Positions 10,937 through 18,554 of a stretch of DNA of 28,284 nucleotides are shown here, piece after piece. The position numbers and the translations under genes are program-made. The notes beneath the pieces are model-generated. The model saw nothing but the letters and a program-made list of their open reading frames with translations. It was not told where the DNA came from and ran no database searches. Each line of letters opens with the position of its first letter. Position 1 is the first letter of the stretch. This DNA comes from Candidatus Rubrivivax defluviihabitans (GTDB lineage Bacteria; Pseudomonadota; Gammaproteobacteria; Burkholderiales; Burkholderiaceae_C): contig JADJMW010000024.1 in the NCBI GenBank assembly GCA_016709385.1, positions 1 to 28,284 of the forward strand, read 5' to 3'.

Positions 10937-12379
10937 TCAGCGAAGTTGACCGGTCGATACCTGTCGATGCAAGTTGCCGGGGGAACGCAGGCGATGAAGC
11001 ATCCGCGGGATAAGGAAGATCAGGGGAATCAGAGTGACAATCAAGTAGACGGTGGCCGTAGTTAGCGGTGCACCGGTTGGACCGAGCACGACGATCAATG
11101 GCACCTTGACAGCTAGCACCAAAGTGGCCATAAGCCAAGCATTGATCATCTGAAACCTCAATATTCCGGCACCATTGAGGAACATGGCCAAGGCGAATCC
11201 CACACTCTCGAGAATCTTCCAGATGCCAAGTGCTAGCAGCAAGTAGGAAGGCACTTGTAGCGCTGGGCCTACCCACAGTTCGATAAGCCAGGGACCGAGC
11301 AACAGCAGCACTGCCGCTGCGGAGGCAGAGAACGCCGCGGCCAGTACAAGCGATCGTTTTAACGCTTGTCGCACCCAGTCGATATCACCGCTTGCGATGG
11401 CTTCACCATAAGCCGGCCAAAGAGGCCCCACCGCAGTTGCCACGACAAGCGAAATTACTCCAAAAAGCTTCTCGGGCACAGCATAACGGGCCACTTCCGA
11501 AGCGCCGAGCAGATGCGCAATGAACACGCTGTCAGAGGCAAATACCACTGCGGCTGCGACCTGGATTACAAAGTAGCTCCCGCCTGTGCGCAGAAGTAAC
11601 ATCGTCGCCTCCCGGTCGACTTGCGCCCAGGACGGCCGCAAGGTCGGCTCCACATGCCCGAAGTAAAATAGCGCATTTAGCAGCCCAGTGACAAGCGGTG
11701 CGCCCAGCAGCGCCAGCACGAGCCACGGCAGGCCCAGTTGCCACACGGTGGCCTGCCAGATGGCCAACAGACTCAACAGGTTAGCCAGGCACTGCCACAC
11801 GCTGGGAATGAAGCCCTTTTGCAAAGCGATCTGCACCCGCTGCACCAGACCCAGCGGTACGGCCAGCGCCACGCAGACGGCAAACGCCGACACTGCGGGC
11901 AGCACCTCGGAACTTGCCTGCGTGCTCTTGACAGTAAATACATGCGCCCAGTCAACGTTGGGCACCACCGCCAACGCCACCAAAGCCAGCACCGCGGAAA
12001 CACCCAGCAGCGCGAAGGCACCGCTGGACACGCAGCGGCGCAGCGCCGATGCATCGCGCGCCCCATAGGCGGCCGACACGGTATTGATGACGCCATTGCC
12101 CAATCCCAGATCGGCAAACTGCAATCCCAACATCAACGCACTCAGAACCGACCAAATGCCGAAACGCTCTACCCCCAAGTAGGCTAGGGCCAGCGGAATC
12201 GATACCAATGTGGCCAGCACTGACAAGATCTTGGACAATGCCGAGGCGGCTGCCGAAAGCGCCGCGCGGCGCTGTCGCTCCTGCGCGCGCCCCTCCGGCG
12301 TGTCTTCGTCGAAGGGCGTCAGGCGGAACCAGCGCAGCCCCTCCCGCAACCGGGCCGGTAACACGGCCACTGCGCCCAT
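10937..12379 (-). CDS. Wzx-type oligosaccharide flippase
   Basis: A 480-residue membrane protein with about twelve to fourteen hydrophobic helices and the MOP-superfamily (polysaccharide synthase / MurJ-Wzx) layout. The N-terminal helix ALSKILSVLATLVSIPLAL is followed by YLGVERFGIWSVLSALMLGL and FADLGLGNGVINTVSAAYG, both typical of Wzx flippases. A second half-repeat begins around GGSYFVIQVAAAVVFASDSV. The protein would translocate the lipid-linked repeat unit across the inner membrane for Wzy polymerisation. The first 40 residues are charged and probably cytoplasmic. The gene starts three bases after the epsI stop and is followed by the methyltransferase. The frame is intact. Confidence 0.88.
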   Translation of the reverse strand: MGAVAVLPARLREGLRWFRLTPFDEDTPEGRAQERQRRAALSAAASALSKILSVLATLVSIPLALAYLGVERFGIWSVLSALMLGLQFADLGLGNGVINTVSAAYGARDASALRRCVSSGAFALLGVSAVLALVALAVVPNVDWAHVFTVKSTQASSEVLPAVSAFAVCVALAVPLGLVQRVQIALQKGFIPSVWQCLANLLSLLAIWQATVWQLGLPWLVLALLGAPLVTGLLNALFYFGHVEPTLRPSWAQVDREATMLLLRTGGSYFVIQVAAAVVFASDSVFIAHLLGASEVARYAVPEKLFGVISLVVATAVGPLWPAYGEAIASGDIDWVRQALKRSLVLAAAFSASAAAVLLLLGPWLIELWVGPALQVPSYLLLALGIWKILESVGFALAMFLNGAGILRFQMINAWLMATLVLAVKVPLIVVLGPTGAPLTTATVYLIVTLIPLIFLIPRMLHRLRSPGNLHRQVSTGQLR

Positions 12380-12382
12380 GGC

Positions 12383-13150
12383 TCAGACTGGAGCTGAGCT
12401 CGCCGTTGCCTTGGGGCTGGCGCGGTCCGCCCCAAAGTAGCGCGCCTGTACTTCGACAGGCACGGCGGCATGCATTTGCTCGAGAAAGCGCTGCTGCACG
12501 GAGAACGAGTCATCCAGCGAAGGCGAGATGCTCGAGACGCGCACCAGCATGCCGTCAGGAATCTGCCCCTGCAGGCCGTACTTGATCTGCTGCAACTTGC
12601 GGCCAAAGCCGGGCAAGGTGGCGGCCTCGTCCAGCGTCACCCAATAGGTGATGGGCTCGTTGCGCTGGCCCAGCTGCGCCAGCACCCGCGCCACGGGCAC
12701 CTTGGTGCCGCCGATGTTGATGACTTCCCTGTCCACCACCTTGACGCGGAAGCCTTGCGCCGAGTAGCAGAACTCGGGCCGGTGCACGGCCGTGGCCTCG
12801 TTGCTCTGGTCGCTTCCGTAGGCGATGGAAAGCATCACCCGCTCGCCCTTGGCGTTGACGTAGGTGCGCGCCAGGGTTTGTGAATACAGAACGTCCAGCA
12901 TCGCCTGCAGCCCGGGGTCGGGCAGGATGGGCCGGATGCTGGTGTCCAGCCGCCACTCGCCAAACGCTTCGGGCACCTGCTTTTCGAGCACGATAGGTGT
13001 CTTGGTCTCAGACAAGCGGTTGGTGGGCTGCAAGGCCTCGCCCGCCACGGCGGCCACGGCCATCAGGGCCACCAGCACGCCAACGCGCAGCATGGTGACG
13101 GGCGATGCGGCGGACGCGACGCCGGGTTTGTCAGCCGTGGTGGTGGTCAT
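12383..13150 (-). CDS. epsI: Exosortase-associated protein EpsI (type B)
   Basis: A 255-residue protein with one N-terminal membrane segment (MLRVGVLVALMAVAAVAG, about residues 20-37) and a periplasmic domain. That domain carries the EpsI signature around HRPEFCYSAQGFRV (residues about 123-136), then VARVLAQLGQRNEPITYWV and SISPSLDDSFSVQQRF. EpsI proteins accompany or are fused to exosortases in EPS loci; the exact reaction is not established, though a role in EPS production or in exosortase function is inferred. The ATG lies inside the 3' end of xrtB, a 20-base overlap, so the two are translationally coupled. A weak AAGAAA precedes the start. Confidence 0.9.
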   Translation of the reverse strand: MTTTTADKPGVASAASPVTMLRVGVLVALMAVAAVAGEALQPTNRLSETKTPIVLEKQVPEAFGEWRLDTSIRPILPDPGLQAMLDVLYSQTLARTYVNAKGERVMLSIAYGSDQSNEATAVHRPEFCYSAQGFRVKVVDREVINIGGTKVPVARVLAQLGQRNEPITYWVTLDEAATLPGFGRKLQQIKYGLQGQIPDGMLVRVSSISPSLDDSFSVQQRFLEQMHAAVPVEVQARYFGADRASPKATASSAPV

Positions 13151-14036
13151 ATTTCTTGCGTCCCCCGTGGTCTTGCCCCAGTGCCTTGCCCAGCAGCCCG
13201 TCGGTGATCAACATCATCGCGAGCCCGACGCCAAACAGCACCATGCCGGCGAAGGTGTGCACGAAGCCTTGGCCTGCCTCGTCACCAAAATAGAAAGTGA
13301 CGAGGATGAGGATCAGCACGCGGACGATGTTGGCGATGAAGGCAATGGGCAAGACCAAGATGGCCAGCAGCACATTGCGCAGCTTGCTGGTGTAGCCCAT
13401 GAGGTTGGCGTACAGCAGGCCCAGCGCTTCCAGCGTGAAGATGGAATTGAGACCGGCGCAGGCATCGGCCACCAGCAACTGGTATTGGCCCACGGTGAGG
13501 ATGACGCCGCTGCGCCCAACCGGGTAGCCCAGGTGGTGCATGATGACTTCGGCCACGTAAGACACGGCCGTCTTCAGCGGAATGGTCAGGGCTTGCACCA
13601 GCACGCCGGGCAGGGGCACCAGAAAGATCAGGAAGAAGAACGGAAAGGCCCACACGCGAAGCGCCTGCGGCCCGCGCAACAGCAAGACCATGGCGATGGC
13701 GGCCATCCAGATGCCCACCACCTCGCCCTGGATGATTTGCTGCGATCGGCCCAGCGCGTACGACATGATGCCGAGCAGGAACAAGACGCCGCCCACCAGA
13801 TTGGCCGGCTGGTAGGGCGCATCGAGCACCTGCTGGCGGCTGCGCCACATCAGCCACAGCGTGACGGCAGCGATGATGGGCCCGTGGCCTTGTTCGTCGG
13901 TGTTCCAGACCTGGCGGGCCAGGTCCATGACGGTGGGCACCACCAGGAGCATGAAACCGACAAGCAGCGCACCGCGCGCCAGCCTGGTGTTCAGGCTGGT
14001 CATGCCGATTTCAGTGCGGGGCAAGATGCTGGACAT
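13131..14036 (-). CDS. xrtB: Exosortase B (XrtB / EpsH)
   Basis: A 301-residue polytopic inner-membrane protein with the exosortase catalytic triad: cysteine about 193 in ADACAGLNSIF, arginine about 239 in IANIVRV, and histidine about 260 in GFVHTFAG. Exosortases are transpeptidase-like enzymes that process PEP-CTERM tails; XrtB is the betaproteobacterial type linked to the EpsD-E-F-G-I set, all of which is present here. The C-terminal HDGGRKK/HHH-like tail is charged. ATG 14036 gives the longest product; ATG 14003 is an alternative with the first helix intact, and neither has a good ribosome binding site. The candidate substrate at 21541-22092 lies outside the operon. Confidence 0.92.
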   Translation of the reverse strand: MSSILPRTEIGMTSLNTRLARGALLVGFMLLVVPTVMDLARQVWNTDEQGHGPIIAAVTLWLMWRSRQQVLDAPYQPANLVGGVLFLLGIMSYALGRSQQIIQGEVVGIWMAAIAMVLLLRGPQALRVWAFPFFFLIFLVPLPGVLVQALTIPLKTAVSYVAEVIMHHLGYPVGRSGVILTVGQYQLLVADACAGLNSIFTLEALGLLYANLMGYTSKLRNVLLAILVLPIAFIANIVRVLILILVTFYFGDEAGQGFVHTFAGMVLFGVGLAMMLITDGLLGKALGQDHGGRKKYDHHHG

Positions 14037-14071
14037 GGTGCGGGGAGCGGTGACAAAGGTTGGCGCCGGCC

Positions 14072-14329
14072 TCAGCCGACGCGTCCTTGCGCGACCTGGC
14101 CGTTGCTACTAGGTCGCAGACCTTCAGCTTCGCACCCGCACTCGAAGAGCAACCGCGCCTTGGCGCGGGCGACCCGTGCAAAGGCCATGCCGGGCGTGCC
14201 GCGTTGATACGCGACGATGGCCAGCGCCCGGCCGAAGGCTTGGTTCAGTGAGGTGGTGATGCGCGCCCGAAACGGCCTGGGCTCAGGCGCCAGCCAACGC
14301 ACCCGGACATGAGTGTCGAGCAAGCTCAC
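14072..14329 (-). CDS. Small hypothetical protein between epsG and xrtB
   Basis: An 85-residue frame from GTG 14329 to a stop at 14072. It is basic and alanine-rich, beginning VSLLDTHVRVRWLAPEP and containing ITTSLNQAFGRALAIVAYQ and a late GMAFARVARAKARLLFECG. No signal peptide or clear membrane helix is visible and I do not recognise the family. The same frame opens further upstream to 14386, but the GTG overlaps the stop of the 24-residue ORF at 14326-14400 by four bases, the coupling style used throughout this operon, so I prefer the shorter form. XrtB begins 35 bases downstream. A regulator or assembly accessory is conceivable, but nothing in the sequence shows it. Confidence 0.5.
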   Translation of the reverse strand: MSLLDTHVRVRWLAPEPRPFRARITTSLNQAFGRALAIVAYQRGTPGMAFARVARAKARLLFECGCEAEGLRPSSNGQVAQGRVG

Positions 14330-14400
14330 TTCAGCGCGTCCCATTCGTCCGGGGTGACGGCAGCCTCGATCAGGTCGGTCTGGCATGCGTTCATGCGCAT
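14326..14400 (-). CDS. Very short ORF upstream of the small hypothetical gene
   Basis: From ATG 14400 (or ATG 14394) this frame gives a 24-residue peptide, containing ACQTDLIEAAVTPDEWDALK, and stops at 14326 with GTGA overlap into the next ORF. It is acidic and looks protein-like. It might be a leader peptide for translational coupling, a tiny protein, or the N-terminus of the following gene separated by an indel, since frameshifts occur elsewhere in the window. EpsG ends 25 bases upstream. Confidence 0.35.
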   Translation of the reverse strand: MRMNACQTDLIEAAVTPDEWDALK

Positions 14401-14425
14401 GGTTTGTACCGCCCTCTGGCCCTCG

Positions 14426-15370
14426 TCAGAACTCGTTCATCACCACCCCCGCCAGCTTGGCGGGGCTGCCGGAAAAGCTGCCCACCAGTTCCTGCAGCAT
14501 GCCCACGCGGCTGGCGTCCTTGCGCGCGATCACCAGCGCCGTGCCGCAGCGCGCGGCAATCACCGCGGCGTCGGCACCGTACACGGCGGCGGGGGTGTCC
14601 ACCACCACGTAGTCGAACTTGGAGGCCAGTTCACGCATGAGCAGTCCGAACGCCGGGCGCTCCACGAGTTCCAGCGGGTTCGGCGGCGTGGTGCCCACGG
14701 GCAGGATGAACAGGCTGGTCACGCCGGGCACCTGCTGGATCACGCCCTTGTCGGCACGGCCCGAAAGAATGCCGGACAAGCCCGCACGGTTGCTCACCCT
14801 GAACACCTCGTGCACGCGCGGGCCGCGCATGTCGGCGTCGACCAGCAGGGTGCGGCCGCCCAGTTGCGCCAGCGTCACGGCCAGGTTGGCGGCGCAGTAG
14901 GTCTTGCCGTCGCCGGAATCGGGGCTGATGACGGCCAGCGCCTGGCGCGGCTCGCCTTCCACGAACAGCCGCATCATCAACTGGCTGCGCAGCGCGCGGA
15001 AGTGCTCGGCACGGGCGCCGAAGGGTTCGTTCAGCGTCACCAGTTCCGGGTTGTCGGTGCGCTTTTCTTCGGGTGCGTAGGGGTAGTGAAACTGCTGCGA
15101 AAGCGCAAACAGCACGTCTTCCTTGCTGGCGTAACCCAGGGCCACCGCGGCTTCGCCGAAACGCACGCCGGTTTCGCGCTGGTGCGCCAGCACCCTTTCC
15201 ACCTGCTCGGCGCTCAGGTCGCGCAGCTCGGCGATGATGTCGCCGATGCTGCGGTCGAGCACCGGTTCTTCGGCTTCGGCACTGGCCATGGCCGGTGGCA
15301 CGCGCGGGTGGCGCGGGGCCGTGGCCTCGACGACGGTGGCTTCGGGGGTGGAATCTCTGAACTTGGCCAT
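14426..15370 (-). CDS. epsG: EpsG chain-length regulator tyrosine kinase-like ATPase
   Basis: A 314-residue cytoplasmic BY-kinase family ATPase. Walker A is SPDSGDGKTYCAAN (residues about 149-162), the A' motif is TLLVDADMRGPR (about 174-185) and Walker B is FDYVVVDTPA (about 252-261). Residues 40-100 form a GspE N-terminal-like domain (IGDIIAELRDLSAEQVERVL). In the EpsG family this partners the membrane chain-length determinant EpsF, whose gene ends nine bases upstream. The C-terminus ends VVMNEF and lacks the tyrosine cluster seen in Wzc, as is usual for separate kinases of this branch; the membrane activator would be EpsF. Confidence 0.92.
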   Translation of the reverse strand: MAKFRDSTPEATVVEATAPRHPRVPPAMASAEAEEPVLDRSIGDIIAELRDLSAEQVERVLAHQRETGVRFGEAAVALGYASKEDVLFALSQQFHYPYAPEEKRTDNPELVTLNEPFGARAEHFRALRSQLMMRLFVEGEPRQALAVISPDSGDGKTYCAANLAVTLAQLGGRTLLVDADMRGPRVHEVFRVSNRAGLSGILSGRADKGVIQQVPGVTSLFILPVGTTPPNPLELVERPAFGLLMRELASKFDYVVVDTPAAVYGADAAVIAARCGTALVIARKDASRVGMLQELVGSFSGSPAKLAGVVMNEF

Positions 15371-15379
15371 CTGTTTCCC

Positions 15380-16810
15380 CTATGCCCCCTGGGTGGACTG
15401 GGGCAGCGGCGCCATCAGGCGCTGCTGCATGGGTGAAACGCGCCCCGCCCCCAGTTGCAGCTGGGTGCCCGGCTTGGGCATCAGGCCCAGCACGGGCAGG
15501 CCCAGGGCTTCGACGACGTCGTCCACGTTGCGCACGCGGCGGTCCTTCAGTTCCAGCACCAGCGCCGTGCCCACGGCCAGCAGCGTGCCCAGGAAGATGG
15601 AAAGCAGCGTGTTGAGTAGGAGCCTCGGCGACGAAGGCTCCAGCGGCGGCGTGGCCTGCGTGAGCAGGTTGATGTTGCTCTGCGTGGTCTGGCCTTCCAG
15701 GCTGGTCTGCGTGAAGCGCTGCAGCAGCGCGTCGTAGCTGCGCTGGGCGTTTTCCACGTCGCGCAGCAGCACCAGGCCTTCGTCGCGCACGGCCTTCATC
15801 TTCAGCACCTTGTCGCGCTGCGCCTGCAGGGCGCGCTGCACTTCGGCCAGGCGCTGGCGGTTGATATTGGCGCTGACGGTGACGCTGCCGGTGACCTTGC
15901 GGGTTTCGGCATCCAGGCGGCTGCGCAGTTCGGCCAGGCTGGCCTTGGCTTCCTCCACTTGCGGGTGCTTGTCGCCCAGGCGCGTGGCCAGCTGCTGCAG
16001 CTGCGCTTCGGCGCGGCTGATGTCGGCCTTGAGCTGGGAGACGTTCGCGTTGCTCAGCACCTCCTGCATGCGGTCGCCCTGCCCGCTTTGCGCCTGCGCC
16101 TGGCGGCTGGCCGATTCGGCCAGCAGGGCCTGCATCATGGTGGCCTGCGACGAAAGTTCGTTCAGGCGCGCGGTTTCCACGTCGAGCCGCTCGTCGGTGG
16201 CAATGATGCCGGCCTGCTTCTGGAAGACGCTCACCTTGCTCTGCGCCTGTTCCAGCGTTTCGCGGGCTTCCTTGGCGCGGTTCTCGAAGAAGGTGGAATA
16301 CAGGCGCGCCGGGTCGGTGCGCAGTTCCAGCGCGGTGTCGATGTAGGCCTGCGCAAAGGCGTTGGCCAGGCCGGCGGCAAAACGCGGGTCGGGCGCCTTG
16401 TAGCTGACGGCGATGACGCTGCTCTCGCGGCTGGGCACCACGTCCATCTGCTTCTGGAAGACGCTGGCCAGCCAGACTTCGATGTTGCCTTCGCCGCCGG
16501 TTTCGTCGAGCCACTCCTGGCGCACCTGGGGGTTTTCGTTGAGCTTCAGGTTGCGCACCACGCGCTGCGCCACGCGTTCGCTGCGGATGATGTCCACCTG
16601 CGTGGCCATGTAGGCCGGCGAGGCGCCGCCGCCGAAGGCGAAGGCCGAGACGGGGTCGGGCTTGAAGTCCACCACCACGCTGGCGGTGGCGGTGTACTGC
16701 CTGGGCAGCAGCAGGCTCACCAACAGCGTCGTGGCCACCGTGAGCCCCAGCACCAGGGCCACCACCCACCAGCGGGCGCGCAGGATGGAGAGGAATTGTC
16801 CGAAGGTCAT
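15380..16810 (-). CDS. epsF: EpsF polysaccharide co-polymerase (chain-length determinant)
   Basis: A 476-residue Wzz-type protein. An N-terminal membrane helix (WWVVALVLGLTVATTLLVSL, about 14-33) precedes a periplasmic domain with long coiled-coil stretches between about 165 and 360. A second helix follows near 400-425 (NTLLSIFLGTLLAVGTALVL) and then a short cytoplasmic tail. A proline-rich lead-in (PPLEPSSPRLLLNTLL) to the second helix is typical of the family. It would control chain length together with EpsG and contact the exporter EpsE. GGAGA lies about eight bases before the ATG. In published operons of this type epsE and epsF are neighbours; here 904 bases with three small genes separate them. 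Confidence 0.93.
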   Translation of the reverse strand: MTFGQFLSILRARWWVVALVLGLTVATTLLVSLLLPRQYTATASVVVDFKPDPVSAFAFGGGASPAYMATQVDIIRSERVAQRVVRNLKLNENPQVRQEWLDETGGEGNIEVWLASVFQKQMDVVPSRESSVIAVSYKAPDPRFAAGLANAFAQAYIDTALELRTDPARLYSTFFENRAKEARETLEQAQSKVSVFQKQAGIIATDERLDVETARLNELSSQATMMQALLAESASRQAQAQSGQGDRMQEVLSNANVSQLKADISRAEAQLQQLATRLGDKHPQVEEAKASLAELRSRLDAETRKVTGSVTVSANINRQRLAEVQRALQAQRDKVLKMKAVRDEGLVLLRDVENAQRSYDALLQRFTQTSLEGQTTQSNINLLTQATPPLEPSSPRLLLNTLLSIFLGTLLAVGTALVLELKDRRVRNVDDVVEALGLPVLGLMPKPGTQLQLGAGRVSPMQQRLMAPLPQSTQGA

Positions 16811-16867
16811 GTGGGGGTTCTCCGCGGGGCCGGGGTGTTGGGTGGCGGTGTGAAGTGCGGGTGGGCG

Positions 16868-17113
16868 TCAGGCCACCTGCAGAGACTGCAGTTGCGCGGC
16901 CAGAGTCTCGGGCGCGATATCTTCACCGCCCGGCCAGGTGGCCGCGCCGAGAAGCACGGTCACGCGGCTGAAATAGGCGGGGTCGGTCAAGGCGGCCATG
17001 CCCGGGTGGCCCAGGTGCGGCCTGAGGTCGAAAACGCCCCGGCTGCCGTCGGCAAGTTCAACCTGCAGCTTGAAGTCGGGAAGAGCCTTGATAGTCTTGA
17101 TGTCGGTGTTCAT
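16868..17113 (-). CDS. DUF2442 domain protein
   Basis: An 81-residue protein with the full DUF2442 pattern: IKTIKALPDFKLQVELADGS near the start, GVFDLRPHL in the middle and TWPGGEDIAPETL near the end. DUF2442 proteins are small, soluble and often found beside toxin-antitoxin or DUF4160 genes; their function is not established. It follows the DUF5615 gene by 34 bases and precedes epsF by 57, in the same direction, so it may share the operon transcript. A purine-rich GAAGGG sits about ten bases before the ATG. Confidence 0.88.
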   Translation of the reverse strand: MNTDIKTIKALPDFKLQVELADGSRGVFDLRPHLGHPGMAALTDPAYFSRVTVLLGAATWPGGEDIAPETLAAQLQSLQVA

Positions 17114-17147
17114 GGCCGTACCCTTCGGCGACTTGATTCATGCATGG

Positions 17148-17468
17148 TCACGGCACGGATACCTCGATATAGCCGCCCGGCTTGCAGGCATTCACGGCAG
17201 TGCGAACTCGTGCCGCCGCAGCGCTGATACGCGGCCAGCTCGTGGTGCTCAACACCACAATGGCGATGCGCCGCACTGAAAGGTTCTGCTGGTAGCGCAG
17301 ATTTCGGTCCGTCGTCACAAGCACCTCGAAGCCCTCGGATTCAGCTGTAAGAAGGAGTTCACCATTCTTCAATCTCGACCAGCCGCACTCATGGGCTGTT
17401 GCCACGTCATGCCCTGCCAAGGCTTCGCGCAGCGGGACAGGTGTGCCCTGGTCGAACAGCACACGCAA
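17148..17468 (-). CDS. DUF5615 PIN-like protein, possible toxin
   Basis: A 106-residue protein beginning MRVLFDQGTPVPLREAL, with GWSRLKNGELLLTAESEGF and VLVTTDRNLRYQQNL. This is the DUF5615 PIN-like fold, in which aspartates at the strand ends (FDQG near residue 6 and TTDRNL near 54) would form the acidic nuclease-like site. Such proteins are usually paired with DUF433 proteins in presumed toxin-antitoxin modules, which is exactly the arrangement here: the TTG start lies directly after the DUF433 stop with no gap. Toxicity is inferred from the family only. Base composition is somewhat less GC-rich than in the flanking eps genes. Confidence 0.82.
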   Translation of the reverse strand: MRVLFDQGTPVPLREALAGHDVATAHECGWSRLKNGELLLTAESEGFEVLVTTDRNLRYQQNLSVRRIAIVVLSTTSWPRISAAAARVRTAVNACKPGGYIEVSVP

Positions 17469-17690
17469 CTACGCTTCCACCATCGCACTGCGCGCCGCGT
17501 GCTCGAGCACGGCGCGCGCTTGTTCGAGCGTGACACCAGGAAACAAGGCTACGAACTGATGCACCGGCACGCCGTCCTCCAGGTTTTCGAAGAGCGCCGC
17601 CACGGGTATGCGAGTACCACGGAACACCCAGGCACCGCTCACCCGCTCGGGATCTCGCTCGACGGCATTGCATGTTGACCAGTCGATCAT
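17469..17690 (-). CDS. DUF433 domain protein, possible antitoxin
   Basis: A 73-residue protein with the DUF433 pattern: AVERDPERVSGAWVFRGTRI, then PVAALFENLEDGVPVHQF and FPGVTLEQARAVLEHAA. The family has a helix-turn-helix-like core and typically acts as the antitoxin or DNA-binding partner of DUF5615 PIN-like proteins. I chose the ATG at 17690, with GGGAG about eight bases upstream; a TTG at 17708 would add six residues. It begins 24 bases after the epsE stop, so it is probably read through from the eps promoter. Confidence 0.85.
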   Translation of the reverse strand: MIDWSTCNAVERDPERVSGAWVFRGTRIPVAALFENLEDGVPVHQFVALFPGVTLEQARAVLEHAARSAMVEA

Positions 17691-17714
17691 GATCGGGCTC
17701 CCGCTCAATATCCT

Positions 17715-18554
17715 TCAGAACAGGCTCTCGGGCACGAACACCACGTCGCCTTCGCGCACCTTCTCGTCCATCTTCAGTTCCACCGCCTGCACCGCGCCGG
17801 CTTCGGACTTGCGGTGCACGCGGATGCCTTTTTCGGTACCGCGCAGGTTCAGGCCGCCGCCGGCGGCCAGGGCCTGCATGAGCGTCATGTCGCGTTCCAG
17901 CCGCATGGCACCGGGGCGCTGCACCTGGCCGTACACGTACACCAGCGGCTGGCGGTCCACCCACAGGGTGTCGCCGTTCTGGATCTTCAGGTCTTGCGCC
18001 TGGCCGCCTGGCGCAAACAGCGCCGGCAGGTCCACCAGGGTGCGGAAGGGCTGGCCGTTGCGCGTGCCGGTGACGACCACCATGTCGGTGCCGCCCTGCG
18101 CCGTGCCGCCGGCCAGAGCCAGCAGGTCGGTCAGGCGCATGTCGGCCACTTCCAGCGGGTAGCGGCCGGGGCGGTTGACCTGGCCCAGCACGCTGGCCTG
18201 GTTGCCACGCACCTGCATCACCACCAGCGTGACCTGCGGGTTCTTCACGAAGTTGCCGTTGCGCAGGCCGTCGGCGATGAGCTTCTCGGCGGCCGTGACG
18301 CTCTGCCCGCCGATGCGCACGGTGCCCAGCAGCGGGTACGAGATCAGGCCGGCTTCGGTGACGCGGGTTTCCAGCGTCAGTTCGGGGTTCTGGAAGACGC
18401 TGATGCGCACCACGTCGCCGCTGCCCAGCCGGTATTCGTTGGGCGCGCCGGCCTGCGGCTGCGCCTGGGCCTGGGCGTAGGCGGGTTGGCCGCCGGCCAG
18501 CAGCAGGCACGCGGCCAGCACGGCGGCCATGAAGGAGGTGGTCGGTGTCATCAT
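17715..18554 (-). CDS. epsE: EpsE polysaccharide export protein (Wza-like)
   Basis: A 279-residue periplasmic or outer-membrane exporter of the Wza family. A signal peptide (AAVLAACLLLAGGQPAYA) is followed by the Poly_export domain (EYRLGSGDVVRISVFQNPEL, about 40-115) and SLBB-type repeats (GQVNRPGRYPLEVADM, VYVYGQVQRPGAMRLERDM). There is no lipobox cysteine, unlike Wza itself, so it may not be lipid-anchored. It would form the export channel receiving polymer from the EpsF/EpsG machinery. The ATG at 18554 overlaps the epsD stop in ATGA. The reading frame is intact. Confidence 0.92.
   Translation of the reverse strand: MMTPTTSFMAAVLAACLLLAGGQPAYAQAQAQPQAGAPNEYRLGSGDVVRISVFQNPELTLETRVTEAGLISYPLLGTVRIGGQSVTAAEKLIADGLRNGNFVKNPQVTLVVMQVRGNQASVLGQVNRPGRYPLEVADMRLTDLLALAGGTAQGGTDMVVVTGTRNGQPFRTLVDLPALFAPGGQAQDLKIQNGDTLWVDRQPLVYVYGQVQRPGAMRLERDMTLMQALAAGGGLNLRGTEKGIRVHRKSEAGAVQAVELKMDEKVREGDVVFVPESLF

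Noticed and set aside
14631..16769. A 712-residue minus-strand frame overlapping epsF and epsG
   Set aside because: It is another frame of two genes with clear domains, and reads as arginine/alanine/glycine-rich filler.
16811..17714. Direct repeats or att-like sites flanking the DUF trio
   Set aside because: No convincing matching flanks were found by eye, so I do not call a mobile element.
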